A stretch of DNA of 64,000 nucleotides from Acidovorax sp. FHTAMBA. Lineage in GTDB: Bacteria; Pseudomonadota; Gammaproteobacteria; Burkholderiales; Burkholderiaceae_C. The notes beneath the pieces were generated by a model, which made no database searches, was not told the origin of the DNA, and saw only the letters and a program-made list of their open reading frames with translations. The stretch is taken from the NCBI RefSeq assembly GCF_038958875.1, contig NZ_CP152407.1, positions 4,223,501-4,287,500 on the forward strand, written 5' to 3'. The position numbers and the translations under genes are program-made. Position 1 is the first letter of the stretch, and the number at the start of each line of letters is the position of its first letter. Shown piece after piece: positions 9,390-18,987 of this stretch.

Positions 9390-9686
9390 ATCTGGCGCAA
9401 CAGGCTTGGGCTTCCGGTTGTGTTCTTCGCAGTGAGGCAATTCTGGCGGACATCGTCGTGCATGGCGGAAACCGGTGCTGGAATCAGGTCTTCAGGCTTG
9501 ATCAGGATGGCAAGGTGGTCGAGTTCTTCGAGGCAGCCAATGCGAGTCTTTCTGCTTCGACGATGGGATGCTGAGAAGCTGGTCGGCCCACACGGGAATC
9601 CAAGGCGGCTTTCAAGGCGTGTGCGATGGCCCAATGAATTAGTGGGCAGTGACGCATTCAATGAATGGAGAGCACCACAATTGCGC
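9390..9686. other. Gene-poor stretch after the TetR gene
   Basis: No convincing gene was found. The plus-strand frame that continues past the TetR stop to 9574 (…VVHGGNRCWNQVFRLDQDGKVVEFFE…) and a minus-strand frame (9380-9835) both read partly protein-like, but neither has a ribosome site or a recognisable family. A RES-type toxin expected downstream of the antitoxin at 9687-9914 was looked for on the minus strand and not seen. It may be decayed DNA. Confidence 0.4.
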
Positions 9687-9914
9687 TCAGGAATAGGCCC
9701 CGGATTGCGCGCGCAGGAGGTGGCTACGCACCAAATCCAGCCCGCCGGGTCCGCTGAGAACATCCAGTGGACGACGATGACCAAATGTCGGTGCCAATTC
9801 CAACAGCCATTGGTCAAGCCAAGCCCGCGCGTCAAAACCTACTGGTGTTCCTGATTCATCAACCATACGCTGAACAAGTGCGGAGAGGGTAGCGATATCG
9901 TCTTCGAGGGCCAT
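9687..9914 (-). CDS. MbcA/ParS/Xre-type antitoxin, toxin-binding C-terminal domain only (orphan)
   Basis: A 75-residue protein. The part WLDQWLLELAPTFGHRRPLD and the following VLSGPGGLDLVRSHLLRAQ match the DUF2384 toxin-binding fold (W-L…P…G..P.D.L….G…V…L). Full members usually carry an N-terminal Xre-like helix-turn-helix and are about twice as long, so this is either a short type or an N-terminally truncated remnant. The frame is open upstream to 9965, but ATG at 9914 gives the best opening (MALEDDIATLSALVQRM). No RES toxin follows. It stands about 260 bases from the IS21 end, in a damaged region. Confidence 0.5.
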   Translation of the reverse strand: MALEDDIATLSALVQRMVDESGTPVGFDARAWLDQWLLELAPTFGHRRPLDVLSGPGGLDLVRSHLLRAQSGAYS

Positions 9915-10176
9915 GGCCCATTCTGATCTGCACGCCAGATGAATGCAATGCACACGTCCGGGCAAGGTATCTTGAATTGAAGGGAGTTCCCCGCCCTACC
10001 ACCGCCTGCATGACGAACATGGAGGCGATGAACTGCAGTGGGCGATTCAGCGAATTGCTCGCTTGCTTTGGGCGGACATATGAAAACTGCCTTGGTCTTC
10101 GGCTGGGGTGCAAGAGTGTGGGGGGTATTTTGGACGTGCGAGCACCGCGCGTGCTGCTGCAACTATCGCGGCTGAG
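9915..10176. other. Non-coding stretch between antitoxin remnant and IS21
   Basis: No gene supported. Short frames on both strands have no ribosome sites and no recognisable families. It does not contain the missing part of the IS5 transposase found at the other IS21 end, which matters for the history of the IS21 insertion. Confidence 0.4.
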
Positions 10177-10374
10177 TGTTGGCGCCGATTCAAAATTGAG
10201 CCACCGTGCCGATTGAATTTTGAGCCAGGGCTAATGGCCAACCTGTGAAGGTCGGCTGTGGATAAGTGTAGTGCCTTGGGTCGGTTTTGGTCTCCTTGGT
10301 GATCGAGCTCGGTGGTCGTCCGTTGAGGGTAAGCCGCGCAGGGCGAAGCCCGTAGCGGCTTGCCCTTGAGCCGC

Positions 10375-11160
10375 TCAGAACGGCTCAGCCTTCTTGGCCT
10401 GTTCGCGTGCCTTGATGCGTTTCTTGGCCACGGCTGTGCTGTGCATGAACCTGTGGGACTCGTTGCCCGTCTCGACGATGTGGCAGTGGTGCGTGAGTCG
10501 ATCCAGCAGTGCCGTGGTCATCTTGGCATCGCCGAACACGCTGGACCATTCCTTGAAGTCCAGGTTGGTGGTGATCATCACGCTGGTCTGCTCGTAGAGC
10601 TTGCTCAGCAGGTGGAACAGCAAGGCGCCGCCTGCCTGGCTGAAGGGCAGGTAGCCCAGCTCATCAAGGATGACCAGGTCCATGCGCTGCAAGCTCGCTG
10701 CGATGCGGCCTGCCTTGCCTTGGGCCTTCTCCTGCTCCAGTGCGTTGACCAGGTCCACCGTGGAGTAAAACCGCACGCGTGAGCCATGGCGCGTGATGCC
10801 CGCCACGCCGATGGCCGTGGCCAGATGCGTCTTGCCCGTGCCGGGGCCACCCACCAGCACCACGTTGTGCGCCTGCTCGGTGAACGCCATGCTGGCCAAC
10901 TGCTCGATGAGCTTTTTGTCCACGGGCGAGCATTCGAAGTCGAAGCCCGCCAGGTCGCGGTGCACGGGGAACTTCGCCGTGTGCATCTGGTAGCTCACTG
11001 AGCGCATGGCTCTGTCCGTGACTTCCGCTTGCAGCAGGTGCTCCAGCAGCCAGCGCGAGCTCTCCAGCGTGGCGTGGCCGCCTTGCTTGACCAGGTCCTC
11101 CCAGGCCCCGGCCATGCCGTACAGGCGCAGCTCTTTGAACTCCTTGTCCAGCTCACGCAT
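10375..11160 (-). CDS. istB: IS21 helper ATPase IstB
   Basis: A 261-residue AAA+ ATPase of the DnaC/IstB family that assembles on DNA and selects the target for the IstA transposase. The P-loop GGPGTGKT is at about residues 104-111, Walker B reads VILDELGYLPF, and a TTNLDFKEW sensor-1 region follows. The frame is open upstream to 11202, but ATG at 11160 (MRELDKEFKELRLYGM) is the usual IstB start and overlaps the end of istA, indicating coupled translation. Length is normal, so it is likely functional. Confidence 0.92.
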   Translation of the reverse strand: MRELDKEFKELRLYGMAGAWEDLVKQGGHATLESSRWLLEHLLQAEVTDRAMRSVSYQMHTAKFPVHRDLAGFDFECSPVDKKLIEQLASMAFTEQAHNVVLVGGPGTGKTHLATAIGVAGITRHGSRVRFYSTVDLVNALEQEKAQGKAGRIAASLQRMDLVILDELGYLPFSQAGGALLFHLLSKLYEQTSVMITTNLDFKEWSSVFGDAKMTTALLDRLTHHCHIVETGNESHRFMHSTAVAKKRIKAREQAKKAEPF

Positions 11161-12712
11161 GATCGGCCTCCTGCATGTCGCTGCCAGCGCGCAGGCTGTC
11201 ATAGCGCGCCGTGTCGGCCAGGGGTGTCTGGCTCACTTGCAGGTTGGTCGCAACCGTCTCGGGCAGGGGCTGCGCTTGCAGGCGGCCGAGCACGTTGATG
11301 ACGTGCTCGGTGCTCACCCGCCCCGATGGCGGCGCACTCTCCAGGGCCAACTCCACCGCCACCAGCACGGCGTCCAGCCCTTGCTTGGGCACCTCGGCCA
11401 GTACCTGCGCCATCACCCTGTCGCCCCCCTCCTGGTGCAGCAAGCCTTTGCGCATGCGCTGCAATGGCTCGGGCAGGTCTGCAAAGGGCGCGCCGTTGCG
11501 CAGCGCGCCCGGCTTGCGCTCGATCAGCGGCACGTAATGCTGCCAGTCGTAGCGGGTCTGGTTGCGATCGCTCAGGCGCTCGTGCGTGGCCACCATAGCA
11601 TCGCCGGCCACCACCACGATCTGCGCCGGGTACAGGTGTGTGCTGACCATTTGCCCCGCCCATTCGCAGGGCACCGAGTAGCGGTTGCGCGCCACCGTCA
11701 CCAGGCAGGTGCTGCTCACCTTGGCCGGGTTCTCAACATAGCCATCAAAGGCCACCGGCATCGGCATCAGGTGGCTTTGCTCCAGCTCCAGCATCTCGGC
11801 GATGCTGAACGCTTTGTGCTGCGGGTGGCGCAGCTCTCGCCACAGAGCCCGGCAGCGCTCGCCCAGCCACGCATTGAGCTCGGTAAAGCTGCCAAAGCGC
11901 CGTTGCCCCGCCTCCACCCAGATGCGACGGCGGCTGTCTTGCACATCCTTCTCCACGCGCCCCTTCTCCCAGCCGCTGGCACGGTTGCAAAAATCAGGGT
12001 CGAACAGATAGTGCGCGCACATGGCTGCAAAGCGCGCATTGACCACGCGGCCTTTGCCCTTCTTGACTTTGTCGACCGCCGTCTTCATGTTGTCGTAGAT
12101 GCCACGGCGTGCCACGCCACCCAGCGCTGCAAAGCTGCGGGTGTGCGCATCGAACAGCATCTCGTGGCCTTGGCTGGGGTAGGCCACCAGCCAGAAGGCC
12201 CCACTGGCACACAGCTTCATGTGCGAGACCTGCATGCGGTAGTACACCCCGCCCACCAGCAAGCCGTCTTCGCTCCAGTCGAACTGGAAGGCCTCGCCAA
12301 GCTCGAAAGTCAATGGCACGAAGGCCTTGCAGGCCGCCTGTTGGCCTTCACCTTGGCGCCACTTGCGGATGAAGTCCGTCACCCGCGTGTAGCCACCTTC
12401 GTAGCCCGCTGCCTTGATCTGCGTGAACAAGGCCTTGGCCGTGCGCCGCTCCTTCTTGGGCCGCTTGGCATCGGCCTTCAAGGCTTGCTTGAGCTCCGCC
12501 TCGTGCGCCGACAGCTTGGTCGCCTTCGCCGCCTCCCGGCGGTACTTGGGCTCGACCGGCTGCGCCTCGTCCAGCCACTTGGCCACCGTGTTGCGCGACA
12601 GGCCCGTGGCCCTCGATATCTCCCGCTTCGTCTTCTTGTCCCGGCGGTGCATCCGCCGTATCTTGCCAATCATGTCCATGGTGATCACCCTCTTCATTCC
12701 CTTGCTGCACAA
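11153..12712 (-). CDS. istA: IS21 transposase IstA
   Basis: Up to 519 residues. An N-terminal helix-turn-helix (KREISRATGLSRNTVAKWL) is followed by a DDE integrase-like core: FQFDWSEDG carries the first Asp, YDNMKTAVDK the second, and WEKGRVEKDV the Glu. A C-terminal domain with the VARNRYSVPCEW motif is complete. Possible ATG starts are 12712, 12697 and 12679; the last has a GAGGGTG at good spacing, so the true N-terminus may be 11 residues shorter. No disruption is visible, so the element appears intact. Confidence 0.9.
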   Translation of the reverse strand: MCSKGMKRVITMDMIGKIRRMHRRDKKTKREISRATGLSRNTVAKWLDEAQPVEPKYRREAAKATKLSAHEAELKQALKADAKRPKKERRTAKALFTQIKAAGYEGGYTRVTDFIRKWRQGEGQQAACKAFVPLTFELGEAFQFDWSEDGLLVGGVYYRMQVSHMKLCASGAFWLVAYPSQGHEMLFDAHTRSFAALGGVARRGIYDNMKTAVDKVKKGKGRVVNARFAAMCAHYLFDPDFCNRASGWEKGRVEKDVQDSRRRIWVEAGQRRFGSFTELNAWLGERCRALWRELRHPQHKAFSIAEMLELEQSHLMPMPVAFDGYVENPAKVSSTCLVTVARNRYSVPCEWAGQMVSTHLYPAQIVVVAGDAMVATHERLSDRNQTRYDWQHYVPLIERKPGALRNGAPFADLPEPLQRMRKGLLHQEGGDRVMAQVLAEVPKQGLDAVLVAVELALESAPPSGRVSTEHVINVLGRLQAQPLPETVATNLQVSQTPLADTARYDSLRAGSDMQEADHA

Positions 12713-12796
12713 AACAGCAGGGTAGGTAAAACACCTGGCTCAGTTTTAGGTCGGCATCACACCAAAAAGTGGCTCAGTTTTCGGTCGGCGTCAACA

Positions 12797-13060
12797 GATC
12801 GGGGTGTCAAAGAGGGCTTCTTCCATCGCCAGATCCGACAAGGTAAACCACTGCTGCATGCAGTGGATGCGCAGCATGGTCTCCAGGGCAAAGGGTGGGC
12901 GGCCGTTCTTGCCCTCGGGGTAGTACGGGGCAATGACATCGATCAATGCAGCCCAGGGAACCACCCGATCCATCTGGACCAGCAGTTCCTGTTTGCGGGT
13001 CTTCTTGGTGCTCAGATTCAGGTCAAGGCTGCTTTGCTTCATGGCCTGTGAGGATGCCAT
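12797..13060 (-). pseudogene. IS5-family transposase, N-terminal fragment cut by IS21
   Basis: About 87 codons starting MASSQAMKQSSLDLNLS. The text KKTRKQELLVQMDRVVPW and later NGRPPFALETMLRIHCMQQW is the standard N-terminus of IS5-group transposases. The frame stops being transposase-like exactly at the IS21 boundary after FDTPI. The remaining two thirds, including the DDE residues, are absent on both sides of IS21, so this is a dead fragment. The outer end of the IS5 element may lie near 13110, where the minus strand begins AGGGAAATCCTGC, but no partner end is left to confirm it. Confidence 0.8.
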
Positions 13061-13112
13061 TGCATGCTGACATGTACCAAACACTGCGGGGGGTTTTGCA
13101 GGATTTCCCTAG

Positions 13113-13277
13113 ATGCTTGTTTACGACTTTAATTGCGTGTTTACGACTTTAATTACCCAGAATACCGACGATGGGCCGCTATCTCCTGCGCAGATATCGG
13201 TGCTTCAGGCAGTGGCCAATGAGGATCTGCCGAAGGGGGCAGTTGTTCGCATAAGCAGTCTTTTTGCTGGAGGATGA
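13113..13277 (+). CDS. Possible small ORF upstream of the VapB-type antitoxin
   Basis: An open frame of 54 codons runs from ATG 13113 to TGA 13277, two bases before the antitoxin ATG. The second half (PLSPAQISVLQAVANEDL then PKGAVVRISSLFAGG) reads like real protein, and its stop is positioned as in a translationally coupled pair. The first codons fall on a tandem repeat next to the IS5 end, and no clear ribosome site is seen. It may instead be the C-terminal remnant of a gene truncated by the IS5 insertion. No family recognised. Confidence 0.3.
   Translation: MLVYDFNCVFTTLITQNTDDGPLSPAQISVLQAVANEDLPKGAVVRISSLFAGG
13118..13154 (+). repeat. Short tandem repeat, two copies of TGTTTACGACTTTAATT
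   Basis: The 17-base unit TGTTTACGACTTTAATT occurs at 13118-13134 and 13138-13154, 20 bases apart, just outside the presumed IS5 end. It could be two operator sites for the downstream antitoxin (VapB-type proteins autoregulate) or a duplication scar. Confidence 0.6.
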
Positions 13278-13278
13278 C

Positions 13279-13563
13279 ATGCCGAAAAAGCACACCACCA
13301 ACCCTTTGCTGATAGCCCGCGTCGGCTGGAGCAATGGCTCCCAGACGGTAGTGTTGCCGCCCGGATTCAGGTTTGCCGATTCCGTCCGTGAGGTGTTCAT
13401 CCGCCGCGATGGCGAGAGGCTGGTGTTGACCCCGCGTCCAACCGATTGGTCTGACTTCTTTGCTTCGGGGGTGAAGACCTCGGCCGACTTCATGGCGGTG
13501 CGCGAACGCTTGCCAAATTCAGGAACGTGTGGTTTGACGTCCAGCCTGTTGAGCCCGAGGTAG
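13279..13563 (+). CDS. VapB-type (AbrB/SpoVT fold) antitoxin, orphan, altered C-terminus
   Basis: 94 codons from ATG 13279, preceded by GGAGG at 13269-13273. The text ARVGWSNGSQTVVLPPGFRF followed by VREVFIRRDGERLVLTPRP and TDWSDFF is the swapped-hairpin AbrB DNA-binding domain of VapB antitoxins. Such proteins normally end in a short toxin-binding tail like QERD. Here the expected tail (QIQERVV then stop) is present in the adjacent frame near 13507-13530, which suggests a frameshift at about codon 75-80. No VapC PIN toxin follows. Likely a relic or a DNA-binding orphan. Confidence 0.6.
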   Translation: MPKKHTTNPLLIARVGWSNGSQTVVLPPGFRFADSVREVFIRRDGERLVLTPRPTDWSDFFASGVKTSADFMAVRERLPNSGTCGLTSSLLSPR

Positions 13564-13797
13564 TGCGTGGATTCACGACTCCTTGTCGTTCATGCGTCCG
13601 TCCGAACCGCTTCCGGTGACAGGTACCCTTGGGGCTTTATCTACAGGCTGCAGAGCTATCTTTACGACCCACAGTGCATGAGTCAAATTTGTAGAAAATT
13701 CCCACAATCGAAAAATAATTGTTGAAATCTAATTTTTATACATGAAAAAGTCCATAACTTTAGTCAATTAAGGGTTTCGCAAGAACACCCCACCCAC

Positions 13798-15711
13798 TCA
13801 CTCCACCGTCACCGATTTCGCCAGGTTCCGGGGTTTGTCCACGTCGGTTCCGCGCGCGCACGCCGTGTGGTACGCCAGCAGCTGCAGCGGCACCACATGC
13901 AGCAGCGGGCTCAAGGGGCCGTAGTGCCCGGGCATGCGGATCACGTGGATGCCTTCGCTGCTTTCGATGCGGGTGTCGGCATCGGCCAGCACATACAGCA
14001 CGCCGCCGCGGGCGCGCACTTCCTGCATGTTGCTCTTGAGCTTTTCCAGCAGCGCGTCGTTGGGCGCTACCGTCACCACCGGCATGGCGCTGGTCACCAA
14101 GGCCAGCGGGCCGTGCTTGAGCTCTCCGGCCGGGTAGGCCTCGGCGTGGATGTAGCTGATTTCCTTGAGTTTGAGCGCGCCTTCCAGTGCGATCGGGTAG
14201 TGCAGGCCCCGGCCCAGAAAGAGCGCGTTTTCCATGCGGGCAAAGTCTTCGGCCCAGCTGATGATTTGTGGCTCCAGCGCCAGCACGGCCTGCAGGGCCA
14301 CGGGCAGGTGGCGCATGGCCTTGAGGTGGGCGGCTTCCTGCTCCTCGCTCAGGCGTCCCTTGCATTGCGCCAGCGCCAGCGTCAGCAAGAACAGGCCCGC
14401 CAGCTGCGTGGTGAAGGCCTTGGTGCTGGCCACGCCGATCTCCACGCCTGCGCGGGTGATGTAGGCCAGCTTGCATTCGCGCACCATGGCGCTGGTGGCC
14501 ACGTTGCAGATGGTGAGCGTGTGCTGCATGCCCAACGATTGGGCGTGGCGCAGCGCGGCCAGGGTGTCAGCGGTCTCGCCAGACTGGCTGATGGTGACAA
14601 CCAGGGTGCGTGGGTTGGGCACGCTGGTGCGGTAGCGGTATTCGCTGGCCACTTCGACCTGCGTGGGAATGCCCGCGATGTCTTCCAGCCAGTATTTGGC
14701 GGTGCAGCCGCTGTAGTAGCTGGTGCCGCAGGCCAGGATGAGCACGCTGTCGATTTCCTTGAACACCCGCCAGGCGGCGGCGCCAGGTTCGCCATGCTGG
14801 CCCGCGCCGTCAAACAGCTCGGGCACGATGCCGGCCACGCCTTCCAGCGTGTCGGCGATGGCGCGCGGTTGCTCGAAGATTTCCTTTTGCATGTAGTGGC
14901 GGTAGGGGCCCAGCTCGGCCGCGCCGCTGTGGGCCAGCACCGTGCGCACGGGGCGCTGTTCGGGCGTGAGTGCGGCACCGTCCTTGCGCACGATCCAGTA
15001 GCGGCCCAGCTGCAGGTCCACCAGGTCACCCTCTTCCAGATAAACGATCTGGTCGGTGACACCCGCCAGGGCCATGGCATCGCTGGCCAGAAAGTGCTCT
15101 GCGCCCCCGCTTCCCACCCCCAGGATCAGCGGCGAACCAGCGCGTGCACCCACCACGCGGTGCGGTTCGTCCTTGTGCATCACGGCGATGGCGTAGGCGC
15201 CATGCAGCTCGGCCACGGTGGCCTGCACGGCTTCAAACAGGTCGCCGCTGTAGTGGCTGTCCACCAGGTGGGCGATGACTTCGGTGTCGGTCTGGCTCAC
15301 AAACACATAGCCGCGTGCCTGCAGCGCCCGGCGCAGTTCTTCGTGGTTTTCAATGATGCCGTTGTGCACCAAGGCTACTCGGCCTGCGCTTTGGGCCTGC
15401 GCGTCTGCGCCAGTGCCGTGGCTGAAGTGCGGGTGGGCGTTGTGCACGGCGGGCGCGCCATGGGTGGCCCAGCGGGTGTGGGCAATGCCGGTGGCACCGT
15501 CGATGTGTTCGGTGGTCACCTGCTCCAGCAGCTCAGCCACGCGGGCGGTGCTGCGGGCGCGCTGCAGGCCTGCCGGGCGCGCTGCATCGAGGCTGGAGGC
15601 ATGTACCGCCACGCCGCAGGAGTCATAGCCCCGGTATTCAAGCCGCTGCAGGCCCTGGACGAGGATGGGAACGACGTTGCGCGTAGAGACCGCGCCGACG
15701 ATGCCGCACAT
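13798..15711 (-). CDS. glmS: Glutamine--fructose-6-phosphate aminotransferase (isomerizing)
   Basis: A 637-residue enzyme making glucosamine-6-phosphate from fructose-6-phosphate and glutamine, the entry to UDP-GlcNAc for peptidoglycan and LPS. MCGIVGA places the N-terminal nucleophile Cys at position 2 after Met removal, so the ATG at 15711 is the start although the frame is open to 15759. The glutaminase domain (RLEYRGYDSCGVAV, TRWATHG) is followed by two SIS sugar-isomerase domains (ACGTSYYSG, SQSGETADT) and the C-terminal KSVTVE. glmU, the next pathway enzyme, lies about 5.5 kb away on the same strand. Confidence 0.96.
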   Translation of the reverse strand: MCGIVGAVSTRNVVPILVQGLQRLEYRGYDSCGVAVHASSLDAARPAGLQRARSTARVAELLEQVTTEHIDGATGIAHTRWATHGAPAVHNAHPHFSHGTGADAQAQSAGRVALVHNGIIENHEELRRALQARGYVFVSQTDTEVIAHLVDSHYSGDLFEAVQATVAELHGAYAIAVMHKDEPHRVVGARAGSPLILGVGSGGAEHFLASDAMALAGVTDQIVYLEEGDLVDLQLGRYWIVRKDGAALTPEQRPVRTVLAHSGAAELGPYRHYMQKEIFEQPRAIADTLEGVAGIVPELFDGAGQHGEPGAAAWRVFKEIDSVLILACGTSYYSGCTAKYWLEDIAGIPTQVEVASEYRYRTSVPNPRTLVVTISQSGETADTLAALRHAQSLGMQHTLTICNVATSAMVRECKLAYITRAGVEIGVASTKAFTTQLAGLFLLTLALAQCKGRLSEEQEAAHLKAMRHLPVALQAVLALEPQIISWAEDFARMENALFLGRGLHYPIALEGALKLKEISYIHAEAYPAGELKHGPLALVTSAMPVVTVAPNDALLEKLKSNMQEVRARGGVLYVLADADTRIESSEGIHVIRMPGHYGPLSPLLHVVPLQLLAYHTACARGTDVDKPRNLAKSVTVE

Positions 15712-15851
15712 GGTGTTTGCCCTTGGGTTGGATTCGATGGGGCGGATCGTAAGCAGCATTGAGAAAAATTATCGATTGATATTTCAATGAAATTGAACTT
15801 AAATTTCACAAAACACAATGCATGAAATTTTTATTCAATTTATAGAAGATC

Positions 15852-16361
15852 ATGGAATCCATATCACTCGACAGCACAGACTTGCAGCTGCTCAACCTGC
15901 TGCAAACCGACGCGGCGCAGAGCAACCAATCCCTGGCCGAACAGGTACATGTCTCCCCGCCCACCTGTCTGCGCCGCGTCAAGCGCCTGCACGATGCCGG
16001 TCTGATCGAGCGCCAGGTGGCCATCCTGCAGCCCGATCGGCTTGCGGCCATTCAGGGCCACGGGCTGGCCTGCATCGTCGAGGTGTCGCTGGACCGCCAA
16101 GGCGCCGAACAGCTTGACGCGTTCGAAGCCCGCGCCGTGGCCGACGACGCCGTGCAGCAATGCTGGCGCGTATCGCCCGGGCCGGACTTTGTGCTGGTGG
16201 TGCACACACGGGACATGCCGGGGTACCTGGCGCTGTCGCAGCGCCTGTTCACGGGCGATGCCAATGTGCGCAACGTGAAGGCCTTCTTTGCAACCCGCAG
16301 GGCAAAATTTGGTACAAAAGTGCCTCTAGCGCTTGATCATAAAGCGCAAGCAGCTATTTAA
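15852..16361 (+). CDS. Lrp/AsnC-family transcriptional regulator
   Basis: A 169-residue regulator with an N-terminal winged helix-turn-helix (QSLAEQVHVSPPTCLRRVKRL) and a C-terminal RAM ligand-binding domain ending in VKAFFATRRAKFGTKVPL. It is divergent from glmS with a 140-base A+T-rich gap that must hold both promoters. The last residues (ALDHKAQAAI) are encoded by a copy of the dispersed palindromic repeat, so the native tail has been replaced or extended. Ligand unknown. Confidence 0.88.
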   Translation: MESISLDSTDLQLLNLLQTDAAQSNQSLAEQVHVSPPTCLRRVKRLHDAGLIERQVAILQPDRLAAIQGHGLACIVEVSLDRQGAEQLDAFEARAVADDAVQQCWRVSPGPDFVLVVHTRDMPGYLALSQRLFTGDANVRNVKAFFATRRAKFGTKVPLALDHKAQAAI

Positions 16362-16373
16362 TTCATAGCAAAT
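16316..16373 (+). repeat. Dispersed palindromic repeat, copy a (3' end of lrp)
   Basis: Contains TAGCGCTTGATCATAAAGCG then CAAGCAGCTATT. It encodes the last residues of the Lrp protein (ALDHKAQAAI) and its stop. Same core as the other copies listed. Confidence 0.85.
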
Positions 16374-16465
16374 GGTTGACAGCCCCTTTGCATGCCGTTG
16401 TCCCAGTCCTCTTGCCTTCCCGCCGCATCGGCATAGAGTGGTTGGACACACAGGAGCCACGCCGC

Positions 16466-17448
<983 letters not shown>

Positions 17449-17452
<4 letters not shown>

Positions 17453-17769
17453 GCGCCCACTCCCCCACGCCCCCCGCAGAACTGCTCGACGATGGCAGCG
17501 CCGCCCTCACGCTGGACGCCCTGGCCCGCGCCTGCCGCATGGATGCCGACTGGGTGGCAGCGCGGCTGCAGGAGGGGTTGCTGCAGGCTGGCACCGAAGG
17601 CGACCGCTCGGCCTGGCGCTTCAGCGGGGCCACCGTGGTGCGCGCCCGGCGCATTGCCCACCTGGAACTCACCTTCGACGCCGATCCGCACCTGGCGGCG
17701 CTCACGGCCGACCTGATCGAAGAAGTCACGGCCCTGCGCCAGCAGCTGCGGCACCTGAAAGGCCGTTGA
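17449..17769 (+). CDS. cbpM: Chaperone modulator CbpM
   Basis: A 106-residue partner of CbpA that binds the J domain and restrains its co-chaperone activity. The MerR-like helix-turn-helix portion (LTLDALARACRMDADWVAARL) and C-terminal helix (DLIEEVTALRQQLRHL) match the family. The ATGA overlap with cbpA gives coupled synthesis of activator and inhibitor. Confidence 0.88.
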
Positions 17770-17934
17770 ACGCAACTGGACACGGCGAACACGGCGAACA
17801 CCGTGGAGCCGCGCGGCAGAACACATGGTCATTTCGTGCTGGCATCGCCCCACGGGGGCATGTAAGCTCCCCCCAGCCCTTCGCGAGCCCGCCCCCACCG
17901 GAGCGCAGCACCGGCGGCACCACCCCAACTCTCC

Positions 17935-18987
17935 ATGCCCACACCCCGCCGCCAGATGCCCCGCCGTATCTACCCCCTGCGCATTCTGGGCATGGGGCTC
18001 GGTGGCATGGTGGTGGGCGTGGTGCTGTGGGAGCGCCACGCCAGCGCCGCCGCGTGGGCGGCCATGGTGCTGCCCGCGTTTGTGTGGCCGCACGTGGCCT
18101 ACCTGATCACGCGGCGCAGCAAAGACCCGTACCGCGCCGAAACCCGCAACCTGCTTATCGACTCCGCCATGGCGGCGAGCTTTGTGCCGCTGATGCACTT
18201 CAACCTGCTGCCCAGCGTGCTGCTGGTCACGCTGACCCTGGTGGACAAGATCACCACCGGCATCCGCGGGCTCTGGGCACGCTCGATCCCGGCCATGCTG
18301 GGCGGAGGGCTGGTGGGCATGCTGCTGGCGGGCCTGCACTGGGCGCCCGACACCTCCATGCGCGTCATCGTGGCGTGCCTGCCCGTGATGGCACTGCACA
18401 CGATCTCGGTCAGCGTCGTGAGCTACCAGCTCATCCGCAAGACGGCCCACCAGAACCAGCTGCTGGATGAGCTGCGGCGCGTGGACGCGCTCACCGGACT
18501 TTTCGTGCGTGGCCACTGGCAGGAACAGGCCGAGGCTGCACTGCGCCGCCACCACACCACCAACGAGCCCGCCTGCATGCTGATGCTGGACATTGACCAT
18601 TTCAAGCAGATCAACGACCAGCATGGCCACACGGTGGGCGACGAGGTGATCCGCGCACTGGCCCATGTGGTGCGCGGCAACGTGCGCGCGGGCGACTGCG
18701 CGGGGCGCTATGGCGGCGATGAATTTGCCATCGTGCTGCCCGGCATGCAGGCCAGGGACGCACTGGCCCTTGCCCACCGCATCCGCGAGCAGACCGAGGG
18801 CGTGCGCCTGCGCAGCCTGCCTGACGTACGCATCACCAGCAGCATTGGCGTGGCCCCGGCCGACCACCGCCACAGCAACCTGCGCGCCTGGATCGACGCG
18901 GCCGACGCCGCACTGTATGTCGCCAAGAACGGCGGGCGCAACCGCGTGGCGGGCAGCATCGAACCCGCCCTGGCGCCTGCGGTGTAA
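17935..18987 (+). CDS. Membrane diguanylate cyclase (MASE2-like sensor plus GGDEF)
   Basis: A 350-residue enzyme that would make cyclic di-GMP from two GTP. About four hydrophobic helices in residues 1-165 form a MASE2-like N-terminal domain (YPLRILGMGLGGMVVGVVLW opening), followed by a GGDEF domain. The motif RYGGDEF is intact with GGDEF at residues 260-264, and an I-site RAGD lies exactly five residues before it, so product inhibition is expected. It stands alone, plus strand, between cbpM and an ISL3 element. The signal it senses is unknown. Confidence 0.88.
   Translation: MPTPRRQMPRRIYPLRILGMGLGGMVVGVVLWERHASAAAWAAMVLPAFVWPHVAYLITRRSKDPYRAETRNLLIDSAMAASFVPLMHFNLLPSVLLVTLTLVDKITTGIRGLWARSIPAMLGGGLVGMLLAGLHWAPDTSMRVIVACLPVMALHTISVSVVSYQLIRKTAHQNQLLDELRRVDALTGLFVRGHWQEQAEAALRRHHTTNEPACMLMLDIDHFKQINDQHGHTVGDEVIRALAHVVRGNVRAGDCAGRYGGDEFAIVLPGMQARDALALAHRIREQTEGVRLRSLPDVRITSSIGVAPADHRHSNLRAWIDAADAALYVAKNGGRNRVAGSIEPALAPAV

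Larger units (their letters stand above)
10177..12796 (-). mobile_element. IS21-family insertion sequence (istA-istB)
   Basis: About 2.6 kb, bounded by related ends. The plus strand at 10177 begins TGTTGGCGCCGATTC, and the complement of the right end at 12796 begins TGTTGACGCCGACCG; both continue into AAAAyTGAGCCAC. A second imperfect copy of the GCCGAy…TGAGCCA motif lies just inside each end, as usual for the multiple transposase sites of IS21. It encodes istA and istB on the minus strand. No matching direct repeat flanks it (left flank GGCTGAG, right flank GATCGGG), and its right end sits inside an IS5 transposase, so adjacent DNA was probably lost. Confidence 0.88.

Noticed and set aside
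10047..10241. Left flank of IS21 as the missing half of the IS5 transposase
   Set aside because: The frames there have no similarity to the expected IS5 continuation (no DDE motifs).
13867..15762. 631-codon plus-strand open frame opposite glmS
   Set aside because: A shadow of the GC-rich third positions of glmS: composition is His/Ala/Gly/Val-rich with no ribosome site or family. The same holds for long antisense frames over IS21, glmU, the M23 gene, ahcY and uvrA (11006-13051, 20522-22684, 27901-29802, 39515-41164, 59390-61249).
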